From Streptomyces sp. CB02959 (GTDB lineage: Bacteria > Actinomycetota > Actinomycetes > Streptomycetales > Streptomycetaceae), in the NCBI RefSeq assembly GCF_002803155.1, contig NZ_NNBP01000005.1, forward strand, positions 186,001-250,000: DNA of 64,000 bases. Direction: 5' to 3'. Numbering within the stretch: position 1 is the first letter of the stretch; each line of letters starts with the position of its first letter. This document shows, piece after piece, positions 8,312 to 15,343 of this stretch. A model generated the notes under the pieces. The model saw only the letters and a list, made by a program, of their open reading frames with translations, was not told the DNA's origin and ran no database searches. Both the position numbers and the translations under genes were made by a program.

Positions 8312-8569
8312 TTAGAAGGGCGGTTCGTCGCTGTAGCCGCCGGGCGGGGTGCGCCGCAGGGCGCGGGGCAGGGGCAGCACGAGCCAGCAGTGGTCCTCGT
8401 TCCAGCAGGTGCAGGACTCCCAGTAGGTCCCGGCGTACTCGCCGGTGTCGTCGGCGTAGTCGTGCGGGTTGCCGCCGTTGCCCTCGCAGTCGAGGCAGTC
8501 GGGGCGCGGGGTGTCGGTGAGGATCAGGGCCGGTCGGGGGCAGTAGGTACGCCGGATACGCATACGCAC
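8312..8569 (-). CDS. Small Cys-rich protein, putative zinc binding
   Basis: The 85-aa protein starts at GTG 8569 with GGAGAG five bases upstream; ATG 8563 is an alternative. It contains CPRPA, CLDCEGNGG and CTCWNEDHCW, seven to eight metal-ligand residues in 60 aa, resembling a zinc-ribbon. Such mini-proteins are frequent near the transfer genes of Streptomyces elements. The role is unknown. Confidence 0.6.
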   Translation of the reverse strand: MRMRIRRTYCPRPALILTDTPRPDCLDCEGNGGNPHDYADDTGEYAGTYWESCTCWNEDHCWLVLPLPRALRRTPPGGYSDEPPF

Positions 8570-8586
8570 GGGGGCTCTCCTAGCTG

Positions 8587-8721
8587 TCACTCGCAGGTGC
8601 AGTCGGGTACGTCGCCGTAGCCGGTGTCGCCGCACTGGCAGCAGTGCGGGTGGGGGTAGGGGTCGCTGTCGTCGGTGGGGGCGCACAGCTCGCAGTCGAT
8701 GAACTCGTCGTCCTCGTACAC
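8587..8721 (-). CDS. 44-aa Cys-rich microprotein
   Basis: GTG 8721 follows AGGAG by five bases and opens a 44-residue frame ending at TGA 8587. The product carries CELC, CCQCG and CTCE, six to seven cysteines that can form one zinc ribbon, in an otherwise very acidic chain (VYEDDEFID). It fills the gap between the spread protein and the 85-aa Cys-rich protein and repeats the same Cys-pair style, so the two may be paralogous or work together. Confidence 0.6.
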   Translation of the reverse strand: MYEDDEFIDCELCAPTDDSDPYPHPHCCQCGDTGYGDVPDCTCE

Positions 8722-8730
8722 AGGTGCTCC

Positions 8731-9186
8731 TTAGCGGTGGTTGATGGTGCCGTTGGCCCGGCCGAAAAGGCCGGTTGAGGTGATGTGTTGGGTGATGTGT
8801 GGGCGCTGTGCTGCGGTGGCGCGGGCCTTGATGCGACCGATGAGGGCGGCAGCGGCGGCCCCGCCGGCGGCGATGACGGCGACGGTGGACCACAGGACGT
8901 GGCTGGCTGCCTCCAGCCCGGGGGCGGCGGCGGACAACCCGACCGCGGCCACCGCGACTCCACCCCCGACGGTCGGCGCCAGGAGCGCGGTGGACTTCGC
9001 CCAGGTCGGGATCGGCTGCGCGGCCGGGGGCGCCGGGACGGGCAGGGGGGCCGGGGTTGAGGCGGGTTCGGTGCTGTAGGCCAGGGCGCGTTCCCCGGAG
9101 GGGAGGATGACTTCCTGGACGCCGGGCGGGATCTCGTGCGGGGCCAGGATCGGCGGCTGGGTGGTCGGCGGGTCGGGGTGGGGCAT
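8731..9186 (-). CDS. Spread (Spd-like) membrane protein
   Basis: The 151-aa protein has a Pro-rich N-terminus (about 1-62), then two hydrophobic helices at about 65-85 and 92-113, and a short basic tail. This layout and its place directly behind traB match the spread proteins that help plasmids move between mycelial compartments. ATG 9186 is preceded by GAGGAG at seven bases. A GC-rich hairpin (9210-9241) lies just ahead of the ribosome site. Assignment as a spread protein is by position and topology. Confidence 0.6.
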   Translation of the reverse strand: MPHPDPPTTQPPILAPHEIPPGVQEVILPSGERALAYSTEPASTPAPLPVPAPPAAQPIPTWAKSTALLAPTVGGGVAVAAVGLSAAAPGLEAASHVLWSTVAVIAAGGAAAAALIGRIKARATAAQRPHITQHITSTGLFGRANGTINHR

Positions 9187-9209
9187 GGCGGGCTCCTCGG
9201 GGGATGTGA

Positions 9210-9241
9210 GCGGGCCCGCGCCGGAGGTGGCGCGGGCCCGC
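9210..9241. other. Perfect 13-bp GC hairpin between clt array and spd gene
   Basis: GCGGGCCCGCGCC (9210-9222) and its exact complement (9229-9241) surround a six-base loop. There is no T run on the minus strand, so it may attenuate or stabilise the operon mRNA rather than end it. A similar hairpin lies at 12479-12508. Confidence 0.7.
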
Positions 9242-9248
9242 GGGCGAG

Positions 9249-9358
9249 GTGTCAGGGGTTTGGTGTCAGGGGTGTCAGGCGGGGGTGTCAGGTGTTCTGA
9301 CAGCGGGTTTGCCTAGGGGTTTGGGTGTCAGGGCGCGTGACGTGTCAGGGGTGTCAGG
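9249..9358. repeat. Seven GTGTCAGG repeats behind traB, candidate clt locus
   Basis: Exact copies of GTGTCAGG lie at 9249, 9263, 9272, 9285, 9325, 9342 and 9351 (first bases), and one CGTCAGG remnant at 9363. The last copy overlaps the traB stop codon. In Streptomyces plasmids the clt region, needed in cis for transfer, lies beside traB and consists of 8-bp repeats bound by the winged helix of TraB. Position, unit length and density fit that role. The copy at 9285 also forms an inverted repeat with CTGACA at 9297-9302. Confidence 0.7.
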
Positions 9359-11381
9359 CGGCCGTCAGGCTCGGGCAGATCCGCCAGCGGCCCGTCTGGT
9401 TCGTCGGCTCCAACCGCCCCTCCAGCGCGGCTTCCTTGAGGCGTTCGGAGACCCAGGGGCGGCTGTAGTTGTGTGCGTCGCACCAGTCGGTGAAGTCCCG
9501 TGGCCCGACGACCATGCGGCCCTCTTCCTCGAACTGGGCGAGCGCGTCGGCGAAGAGCTTGCGGGCTTCCTCCGGCGACGGCTTGCGCCCCGGCTCCTGG
9601 CCGAAGAGGGGGTAGTCGTCGCCGAGTTCGGCGTCGGGGAGGTCGACGGTGGGGTCGATGTCGGCGTCCTCGGGGTCCACCAACGGCCCACTGCCCATCT
9701 GGTCCTCCTCCACGGCGACGGGCGCCGTGTGCTCGTGGCCGGGGGTGGGGCGGCCGGTGTAGAGCTGTCCGGCAACGCCGCGGGCAGCGCCAGCGGTGAT
9801 CGGGTCGGCCTGGGCACCGTTGCGCTGCGCCCAGGAGGCGAGGACCTCCATGACGGAGACGGCGCGGTGGGTGAACCTCTTGGTGCGGCCCGGGGAGGAG
9901 TAGCGGTCCTCCGAGATACCGGGCGAGACCACGTAGCAGTAGCCGGGCCGGCGGTTCCCCCACGCGCCGGGGTGAGCGCCTGCGTCGATAACCGCCTCCG
10001 GCAGCGAGAACCCCTCATCGCGCGGGTCGCAGCCCAGAGCGATGGTGGAGGGCAGCGAGGCGCGGGTGCTGGTGGACATTTGGTCGTAGGACGGCCGCTG
10101 GAGCGAGATGATCAGCGAGATGCCCGCCGACCGAGCCTCCTGGGCGATGCCGGTGAACGTGTCGTCACCCAACGCGCGCAGCGTGTTGGCCGCTTCCTCG
10201 GCCCAGGCGACCAGGAACGGCATGCCCTCGCAGCCGCACGCCTTACCGTCAGGGCGGCAGGTGTGCTTGCTGCTGTTCTGCGGCCCGGCGGCCTCGGGTA
10301 CCCACTGGCGGTAGCCGTGAGCACCCAGCCAGCGGGTGCGGGCGGGGATGGCGGCCCTGATGGCCTCCACCATGACCTCCGTGTCGGTTCCGCCCTCCGC
10401 GCTCCAGTCCAGGCCCGGCCGCAGCGGGCCGAAGTCCTGAAACGCCTTCGGGTCGGAGAACCACACCAGCACATCTCGCCGGGACAGGATCTCGGTGAGC
10501 AGGTTCAGGGCAGTGTCGCCCTTGCCGGATCCGGTGCCACCCGCGATCAGCACGTGCGTGGAGTTGCGCTCGGCTTCGGGGTCGCCGGGCAACCAGATCA
10601 CCAGTGCGGCGCCGTCGTCGTACTGGCCGATGACCAGCGGTTCAGCGATCGAGCCGCCCAGGTTCGAGGGGCCTTCCCACTCCACCACCTGGGCGAGCAT
10701 GTCCTCGGGGACGATGACCAGTTCCCCGCGTCGTTCGGAGGCGGGGTCGGGCATGTAGCGGACGGCGCCGCGCGGCAGGTCCAGGGCGGAGGCCAGCCGC
10801 GGCAGCGTCTTGGCCACGTCGTCGTTGGTCTGCTCCCCGGCCTCCAGCGCGACGGGGGCGGTGACGCGGTTCGGCTCGACCTTGACCGCGCCGATCTGGG
10901 CGCGGGCCAGGCCGACCTTGGCCAGCAGCCCCTTGTCGGTGCTCTCGCCGGACGCGTCGGGGTTGCGGCGCATGACCATCCGGATGTTCCACGACAGCGC
11001 GAACGCCGGCCCGCCCATCAGGTAGAGGTCCGGCAGCGGGCCCGCCGTCGGCCCGGCCAGGCACGCGGCGGTCAGCCACGCGGAGCCGGCGGCGACGGTG
11101 ATGGCCGAGTGCAGGCGCCGCTGCTGGCCGCTGGCCCGCCCCGCCCACCAGGTCGCGCTGGTCAACGCCACCGACGCGAGCGTCAACCCGACGCCGGCAG
11201 CAGTGTCGTTGGCCCACTTCAAGCTGCCCAGCGCGCCGGCCAGACCGACCCCGCCCATGCCGATCCAGGGCGGCAGGTGCGGCTTGGCCCGGTGCATCAG
11301 GTACCGGCCGATGCCCGCGGCGTCCGTCGCACCGCGGAGCTGTTCCTCGTGCTGCTGCTCAGCAGCGTTGCGCTCGACCAT
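9354..11381 (-). CDS. traB: FtsK/SpoIIIE-type DNA translocase TraB
   Basis: The 675-aa protein has an N-terminal membrane region (about 38-135, several hydrophobic helices), then an FtsK-like motor with Walker A GGTGSGKGD at about 281-289 and Walker B FLVAWAEEAA at about 389-398, and a C-terminal winged helix (about 610-675) that should bind the repeats just behind the gene. TraB is the single protein that moves double-stranded DNA between Streptomyces hyphae. ATG 11381 was chosen for the GGAGAG six bases upstream; TTG 11387 and GTG 11384 are in frame but worse spaced. Confidence 0.93.
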   Translation of the reverse strand: MVERNAAEQQHEEQLRGATDAAGIGRYLMHRAKPHLPPWIGMGGVGLAGALGSLKWANDTAAGVGLTLASVALTSATWWAGRASGQQRRLHSAITVAAGSAWLTAACLAGPTAGPLPDLYLMGGPAFALSWNIRMVMRRNPDASGESTDKGLLAKVGLARAQIGAVKVEPNRVTAPVALEAGEQTNDDVAKTLPRLASALDLPRGAVRYMPDPASERRGELVIVPEDMLAQVVEWEGPSNLGGSIAEPLVIGQYDDGAALVIWLPGDPEAERNSTHVLIAGGTGSGKGDTALNLLTEILSRRDVLVWFSDPKAFQDFGPLRPGLDWSAEGGTDTEVMVEAIRAAIPARTRWLGAHGYRQWVPEAAGPQNSSKHTCRPDGKACGCEGMPFLVAWAEEAANTLRALGDDTFTGIAQEARSAGISLIISLQRPSYDQMSTSTRASLPSTIALGCDPRDEGFSLPEAVIDAGAHPGAWGNRRPGYCYVVSPGISEDRYSSPGRTKRFTHRAVSVMEVLASWAQRNGAQADPITAGAARGVAGQLYTGRPTPGHEHTAPVAVEEDQMGSGPLVDPEDADIDPTVDLPDAELGDDYPLFGQEPGRKPSPEEARKLFADALAQFEEEGRMVVGPRDFTDWCDAHNYSRPWVSERLKEAALEGRLEPTNQTGRWRICPSLTAA

Positions 11382-11402
11382 CACCAACTCTCCTTCCTTC
11401 GC

Positions 11403-11939
11403 TTACTGCTGGGCCCAGTCCATGCGGGGGGTCTGCGGACGCCGGGCCCGGTGCCGGACGCGGTTGATCTCTTCCTCGTACTGCTGCTGGAACAGGGCGT
11501 AGGTGGCGCCGGCGTTCTTCGCCGCATCGCGCAGCGCGTCGGCGGACTTCTGGAGCTTGTGGGCCACCTTGAACGCCCGGATCTTCGAACCGCCGATCCG
11601 GCCCTCGGGGTCGGGCACGGCGCTGAGAACGGCCTTCATGATCTCGGCGGCCATGGCCACCTCGATGGACAGCGTCACCGCGGCGGAGCGCAAGGAGTTG
11701 CAGTAGTCGCGGACCTGGGCCGGGGAGGTGAACTCCGGTGCAGGCATCAGCGATCCGACCGAGGCCGGGCCGCCACCGCCCTGCTGGGCGGGGACGGCGC
11801 CGTTGGTGGTCTTGTTGATGTTCACGGTGAAACCGGGGGCGAACGAGGCGAAGGTGCTGGCCTTGTTGGTGTCGGTCTTGGTGTGGGAGCCGTTGGCGCC
11901 GGCGCCGGGGGCGCGGTGGGCGTATCCGGGCGTGGTCAT
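11403..11939 (-). CDS. Plasmid transfer protein TraA-like
   Basis: The 178-aa soluble protein has a low-complexity Gly/Ala/Thr-rich N-terminus (about 1-65) and a helical C-terminal half containing GRIGGSKIRAFKVAHKLQK and SADALRDAAKNAGATYALF. This two-part organisation resembles proteins annotated as transfer protein TraA next to traB in many Streptomyces elements. Their biochemical role is unknown. ATG 11939 has AAGGAG nine bases upstream. It lies directly in front of traB in the same direction. Confidence 0.6.
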   Translation of the reverse strand: MTTPGYAHRAPGAGANGSHTKTDTNKASTFASFAPGFTVNINKTTNGAVPAQQGGGGPASVGSLMPAPEFTSPAQVRDYCNSLRSAAVTLSIEVAMAAEIMKAVLSAVPDPEGRIGGSKIRAFKVAHKLQKSADALRDAAKNAGATYALFQQQYEEEINRVRHRARRPQTPRMDWAQQ

Positions 11940-11952
11940 GGGGTGGTCTCCT

Positions 11953-12456
11953 TCAGTGCGAGCGGCGGACGAGGGACCAGATGGTCTGAGCGGCGATCAG
12001 GAGGAACACCCACAGCCAGCCCAGCGGGCCGGTCAGCGGGCCGAAAGCGGCGGCCAGCGCCAGCCACGCGACCGCGGTGATGGCGGCCAGGGTCAGGGCC
12101 AGGCGCCAGCCGAACGCGGCGCGGTCAGGGGCCGGGGCGTCTCGCTGGAGGGTGATCAGCCAAGCCAGCGGGACGACGGCGAGCGGGGTGAGCAGCACCC
12201 CCGACCACCAGGCCAGCAGATGCAGGACGGCCGACAGCGGTAACGCGACCAGGCCCAGCAGAGTCGGGGCCAGGGCCAGCCGGTGCTCCCACACCCACCA
12301 CCCCACAGCGGCCGCGGCGCGGGCGGTCAGGGTCGGGCGTTGGGGCACCACCACGACGAACGGCGCGTCCTGGCGCCGGTGGCCTCGCTGGTGCGGGATG
12401 TGGACGGCGGTGACCTCCGGGGCCACCTTGCGGAAACGAGAACGAGGTCGAGGCAC
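11953..12456 (-). CDS. SpdB-like four-helix membrane protein
   Basis: The 167-aa protein starts at GTG 12456 with GGGAG seven bases upstream. A basic N-terminus (residues 1-45) is followed by hydrophobic segments at about 58-75, 80-100, 117-137 and 140-160. Size, topology and operon place match SpdB-type spread proteins, which are thought to form channels for intramycelial plasmid spread. Confidence 0.65.
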   Translation of the reverse strand: MPRPRSRFRKVAPEVTAVHIPHQRGHRRQDAPFVVVVPQRPTLTARAAAAVGWWVWEHRLALAPTLLGLVALPLSAVLHLLAWWSGVLLTPLAVVPLAWLITLQRDAPAPDRAAFGWRLALTLAAITAVAWLALAAAFGPLTGPLGWLWVFLLIAAQTIWSLVRRSH

Positions 12457-12478
12457 GACGAAACTCCCAGGAAGCGAC

Positions 12479-12508
12479 GGGCCCGCGCACCGACCGGTGC
12501 GCGGGCCC
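12479..12508. other. Perfect 13-bp GC hairpin inside the transfer operon
   Basis: GGGCCCGCGCACC (12479-12491) pairs with 12496-12508 around a four-base loop. It is just ahead of the ribosome site of the SpdB-like gene. It shares the core GGGCCCGCGC with the hairpin at 9210-9241, so both may be intra-operon processing or attenuation elements. Confidence 0.7.
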
Positions 12509-12523
12509 CTTTGGGCGAGTGGT

Positions 12524-12853
12524 TCACGGCGTCAGCCACGGAGGGCAGGTCGCGCAGACGCTGAGGGAAGTAGGGAGGGTGTAGCCCGCATCCCGGCCGC
12601 AGTTGGGGCAGGTGCGGCGAGCGGCGAGCGCCTTGTCCAGGGCCGCCCACTTGGCCGGGGTCATCGGCCGGACGGGCTGGGCGAGGTCGATGCGGTAGAG
12701 GTAGGCGACCAGCGGCCCGCGCCGACGGCGGGGCCGCTCCAACTGAGCTACGACCGGCTGACCGCCCGGCCGCAGCCCGCGGGTACGGAGCTGACGGCGG
12801 GTAGCCAGACCGTCCGGGGCAAGGCGCCACAGGTAGACCGGCAGGGCAGTCAC
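12524..12853 (-). CDS. RRQ(R)L-motif zinc-binding protein
   Basis: The 109-aa protein starts at GTG 12853, overlapping the previous stop as GTGA. It has LATRRQLRTRGLRPGGQPV near the N-terminus and a C-terminal zinc ribbon, CPNCG with CATCP. This pairing is typical of a conserved protein of Streptomyces mobile elements known for its RRQRL motif; here the motif reads RRQL. It lies in the transfer operon. Function is unknown; nucleic-acid binding is plausible. Confidence 0.7.
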   Translation of the reverse strand: MTALPVYLWRLAPDGLATRRQLRTRGLRPGGQPVVAQLERPRRRRGPLVAYLYRIDLAQPVRPMTPAKWAALDKALAARRTCPNCGRDAGYTLPTSLSVCATCPPWLTP

Positions 12854-13974
12854 GGGGTACCCGCTTCCTGCTCCATCAGGACACCCCAAGCGGCACGCAC
12901 ACGGCTCTCCGCACCGACGTACCCGGCTTCCCGGAACGCGGCGGCGGCTTGCCGGTAGGACATCGGCGGATCGACCGAGTACCGCAGGTGCCGCAGCACT
13001 ACGACCAGTTGTTCATCACTGAGCTGGTCGCCGGGACGCGGGGACGTCACGCCCGCCACGAATGCCACCTCCTCCAGCGTCACGGCCTCACTCGCGGCCC
13101 GCCCGTCGTCCTCGGTGTCGTCCTCGGTCGGGGCCGGTGTCGAGGGCACCGTGACGGGCGTCTCGACATCGGGCCGCGGGCCCGTGACGGCCGGAGTGGT
13201 CGAGGCGGGCGTGTGCGGCTTGACCTGCGTGTCTTCAGCGTCACGGGTGGGTTGTGCGGTGCTGTCCAGCTCCGGCCGGGGGCTCCTGGTGGACAGAGGC
13301 AGCGTCACGGGGGCCGTGACGGGCGTGACGGCAGGCGTCACGGCGAACATCGACGCCAACGCAGCATCAGCGCCGTCCGTGACGCGGTCCCGCTGAACTT
13401 CCACCAGCCGCAGGCCCAGGGACGTGTCCCCGGCACCGACCTTGCGGGCCAGCTTCCACGAAGTCCGCTCCGACTCCGCCCGCAGCTCCGCATCAGGGTG
13501 GTTCGCCGCACGAGCACGGTGATACGCCAACGCCTGAACCACCGAGGCTGCCTTCCGCTCCGCCTCAGCGTCCCGACCGTCCTGATGGACGACGATGCGC
13601 CGAGCCAGGAACGCCATGCCCTCCGCCGCTACGCACATGCCCAACGGGGTGATCGCGTAGATGACGGTACGGCCAGCATCAGGGGCAGCCATGGCCGACA
13701 TGGCCGATGCGGCCGTCGGCAGCGCCCACAGGCCCATCCGGACCACGAGCGGGGAGGACTGGCCCAGCATCGTCAGGCCCAGCAGCACCAGCGCCAGTAC
13801 CGCGGTGGCACCTTCACCGGCGGCCACCGCACCCAACGCCGTGCCCGTGCCGTAGGCGTTGGAGACGTTGCTGAAGGTTCCCGCCGCACCCGCGGCACCA
13901 GTGGCAAGCATCGGCACAAACGCGGCCGTCAGGACCACCTTCTGCGCCAAGGTCAGGGGCTTTCGTGCACTCAT
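12850..13974 (-). CDS. Membrane-anchored spread/transfer protein
   Basis: The 374-aa protein has four hydrophobic segments in its first 125 residues (about 12-32, 47-68, 78-96, 104-124), a helical charged middle (130-215), a disordered Thr/Pro/Val-rich linker (215-310) and a C-terminal helical domain (about 310-370) with a helix-turn-helix look (MSYRQAAAAFREAGY). The build resembles larger spread proteins that link a membrane base to DNA. Its start overlaps the stop of the DUF5706 gene (TGATG) and its end overlaps the next start (GTGA). Confidence 0.65.
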   Translation of the reverse strand: MSARKPLTLAQKVVLTAAFVPMLATGAAGAAGTFSNVSNAYGTGTALGAVAAGEGATAVLALVLLGLTMLGQSSPLVVRMGLWALPTAASAMSAMAAPDAGRTVIYAITPLGMCVAAEGMAFLARRIVVHQDGRDAEAERKAASVVQALAYHRARAANHPDAELRAESERTSWKLARKVGAGDTSLGLRLVEVQRDRVTDGADAALASMFAVTPAVTPVTAPVTLPLSTRSPRPELDSTAQPTRDAEDTQVKPHTPASTTPAVTGPRPDVETPVTVPSTPAPTEDDTEDDGRAASEAVTLEEVAFVAGVTSPRPGDQLSDEQLVVVLRHLRYSVDPPMSYRQAAAAFREAGYVGAESRVRAAWGVLMEQEAGTP

Positions 13975-14432
13975 CACGACGCACCCACCCACGTGACCAC
14001 AGCCGCGACGACCAGCAGAACTCCGCCGACCAGGGTCCAATCGATCGAGCACCGCAGCCGCTGGAACTTGGCGACCGCGATCCGAGAGAGAACCGCGATG
14101 TCCTCGGCTCGGCCGTCCACCTCCAGCGCGTCCGCGATCTCACCCGCGGTCAGCGTTGCCCACCGCGGGAACCCCGCCGGTTGGGCGCCGCCCAAGTTCG
14201 GGCGGACCGTGCGCAGCAGCAGGGCCACCGCCCCCAGCAGCACCACCACACCCGCCGCGCCGACGATCCGGGCCGCGGTCGACAGGTGGACGCTGCCGGC
14301 CACCGACCAGATCCCGGCGAGCACGGCCCCGTTGAAGGCCAGCAGCAGGGAAGCTTTGGTGTCGGTCCGAGCGATCTCGCTCTTCACCTCCGCGTGCGTG
14401 GCGGTCAGAGCGGAATCGATGGTGTAGCTCAC
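13974..14432 (-). CDS. DUF5706 (PycTM-like, Pycsar effector-type) membrane protein
   Basis: The 152-aa protein begins with a helical stretch (SALTATHAEVKSEIARTDTK), then two hydrophobic helices (about 28-48 and 55-74), a cytoplasmic loop and a third helix at the C-terminus (about 132-150). ARTDTKASLLLAFNG is the signature of the DUF5706/PycTM family; in Pycsar defence such proteins disrupt the membrane when a cyclic pyrimidine nucleotide is made. No cyclase gene is present in the element, so the role here may be in transfer or entry exclusion. GTG 14432 overlaps the upstream stop (GTGA). Confidence 0.8.
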   Translation of the reverse strand: MSYTIDSALTATHAEVKSEIARTDTKASLLLAFNGAVLAGIWSVAGSVHLSTAARIVGAAGVVVLLGAVALLLRTVRPNLGGAQPAGFPRWATLTAGEIADALEVDGRAEDIAVLSRIAVAKFQRLRCSIDWTLVGGVLLVVAAVVTWVGAS

Positions 14433-14674
14433 GCCGCCTCCCCAGGGGTGTTGAGGCGGTTGGCAAGCATCAGCCGCTCAGCCAGCACCTTGTTCTCTGC
14501 CCGGCGCAGACGCCGCCGGTCCAGCTCCGTCGCCCTGCGGTCCAGCAGGGCGATGTGTACATCCAGCAGCTCGACCTCCGCCTCGATCAGCGGCGTCTCG
14601 GCGGCGATGGCGTCCAACTCCGCGGCCGTGGGCTGGCGATCCGGGTCGGGGGTGAATGCGATGATGGTCTTCAT
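14429..14674 (-). CDS. DUF6284 family protein
   Basis: The 81-aa protein is almost wholly helical: REPTAAELDAI-like DRQPTAAELDAIAAETPLI followed by EAEVELLDVHIALLDR and RRLRRAENKVLAERL. This matches DUF6284, a small coiled-coil family found in actinobacterial mobile elements. It is the first gene of the transfer operon, about 590 nt downstream of its likely promoter. AGGA lies ten bases before ATG 14674. Role unknown. Confidence 0.75.
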   Translation of the reverse strand: MKTIIAFTPDPDRQPTAAELDAIAAETPLIEAEVELLDVHIALLDRRATELDRRRLRRAENKVLAERLMLANRLNTPGEAA

Positions 14675-14710
14675 GGGTCGTGGTTCCTTTCAGCGGAACG
14701 GCCCGACAGC

Positions 14711-14734
14711 GCCCCGGAGCGGCTACTCCGGGGC
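14711..14734. other. Leader hairpin 1
   Basis: GCCCCGGAG (14711-14719) pairs with CTCCGGGGC (14726-14734). It is nearest to the DUF6284 start and may act as an attenuator in the transfer-operon leader. No U-run follows it on the minus strand. Confidence 0.6.
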
Positions 14735-14785
14735 GCGTGCCGTTTGAGGTGAAGCGGGCCAGCTCAGGGTGTCCGGCTCCCTGCA

Positions 14786-14820
14786 CTCCGCCCGTACGGC
14801 AAACAGCCGGACGGGCGGAG
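14786..14820. other. Leader hairpin 2
   Basis: CTCCGCCCGT (14786-14795) pairs exactly with ACGGGCGGAG (14811-14820); an inner CGGC/GCCG extends the stem around AAACA. It is part of the stacked structures in the transfer-operon leader. Confidence 0.65.
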
Positions 14821-14880
14821 GAGGCAACCGGCCGCCGCCTAGAGACGGCGGGGCTGATGGAGCACGGCTTCACCGGTGCG

Positions 14881-14941
14881 CCGTTGCCACGGAGCACCGG
14901 TCCCGAGCCGGGATCGGGCGCGTCATCGTCACTGCTCTGAC
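14881..14941. repeat. Diverged 61-bp repeat, copy A
   Basis: The stretch from CCGTTGCCACGGAGCACCGG to CACTGCTCTGACG recurs with substitutions at 16978-17038 (CCGTTGCTACGGAGCACCGG ... CACTGCACTGATG). The two copies flank the gntR-HAD operon in the same orientation. Function unknown; see copy B. Confidence 0.65.
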
Positions 14942-14972
14942 GCCAGCAGGGCGGCGCGTACCAGGTGGCACC

Positions 14973-15010
14973 CCTGGGGCTGACCTCCATTGATGGAGGT
15001 CAGCCCCAGG
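14973..15010. terminator. Leader hairpin 3, 17-bp perfect stem
   Basis: CCTGGGGCTGACCTCCA (14973-14989) pairs without mismatch with 14994-15010 around the tetraloop TTGA. This is the strongest structure in the region and should stop RNA polymerase or protect RNA unless overridden. It lies between the boxA-like site and the first transfer gene. Confidence 0.7.
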
Positions 15011-15098
15011 ACTGTTCTCCAGAGCTGGCGCGCGGGGCAGGACCAGTTCACCTGCCGCTAAGTGGCCGCCGGCGGCCATCACCCGGGCCGTTGCGGGA

Positions 15099-15119
15099 GG
15101 ACGGGGACATGCCCCGTCC
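15099..15119. other. Leader hairpin 4
   Basis: GGACGGGG (15099-15106) pairs with CCCCGTCC (15112-15119) around a five-base loop. It follows the boxA-like site directly on the minus strand. Confidence 0.6.
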
Positions 15120-15130
15120 CTTCAAATCTC

Positions 15131-15150
15131 TGTTGAGTTCTCAAAGAACA
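15131..15150 (-). promoter_or_regulatory. boxA-like antitermination site in transfer-operon leader
   Basis: The minus strand reads TGTTCTTTGAGAACTCAACA. This closely resembles the boxA of Gram-positive rRNA leaders (TGTTCTTTGAAAACT in Bacillus; a TTTGAGAACTCAA form in actinobacteria). It lies about 120 nt behind the predicted promoter and ahead of four hairpins, as expected for NusB/NusE-type antitermination. Function is inferred from sequence resemblance. Confidence 0.6.
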
Positions 15151-15266
15151 ATCGCTTCCTTCGAACCCGTTTCACGGGCCCTCCGGGCGGGTTCTGGTCA
15201 CGCATCCGTGCAGCCCAAAGAAGGGCCTCCGGGCCGCCTCCTCGTTTCCTCGACGGCGACATGTTC

Positions 15267-15295
15267 AACATAGGCAACCTGCTTAAGCAGGTCAA
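15267..15295 (-). promoter_or_regulatory. Promoter of the transfer operon with overlapping palindromic operator
   Basis: On the minus strand a -35 box TTGACC (15295-15290) and a -10 box TATGTT (15272-15267) are 17 bases apart. The spacer is filled by the perfect 16-bp palindrome ACCTGCTTAAGCAGGT (15277-15292), which also overlaps the -35 box. A repressor bound there would block the promoter. The divergent gntR gene starts 50 bp away and is the obvious source. The remaining leader down to 14675 holds the hairpins listed and no gene. Confidence 0.75.
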
Positions 15296-15343
15296 GATGG
15301 TTGGCAAGGTCGCTCAGGTTAGGCAGGTGGGTAGCATGGGGGC

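Noticed and set aside
9249..12080. Very long plus-strand frame (943 codons) opposite traB and spd genes
   Set aside because: It is the antisense shadow of well-supported genes; its translation is low-complexity Gly/Arg/Val with no domain. The same applies to plus-strand frames at 443-2338, 31216-33972 and 36500-39310.
13974..14432. Complete Pycsar defence system
   Set aside because: No nucleotidyl cyclase gene is found in or near the element.
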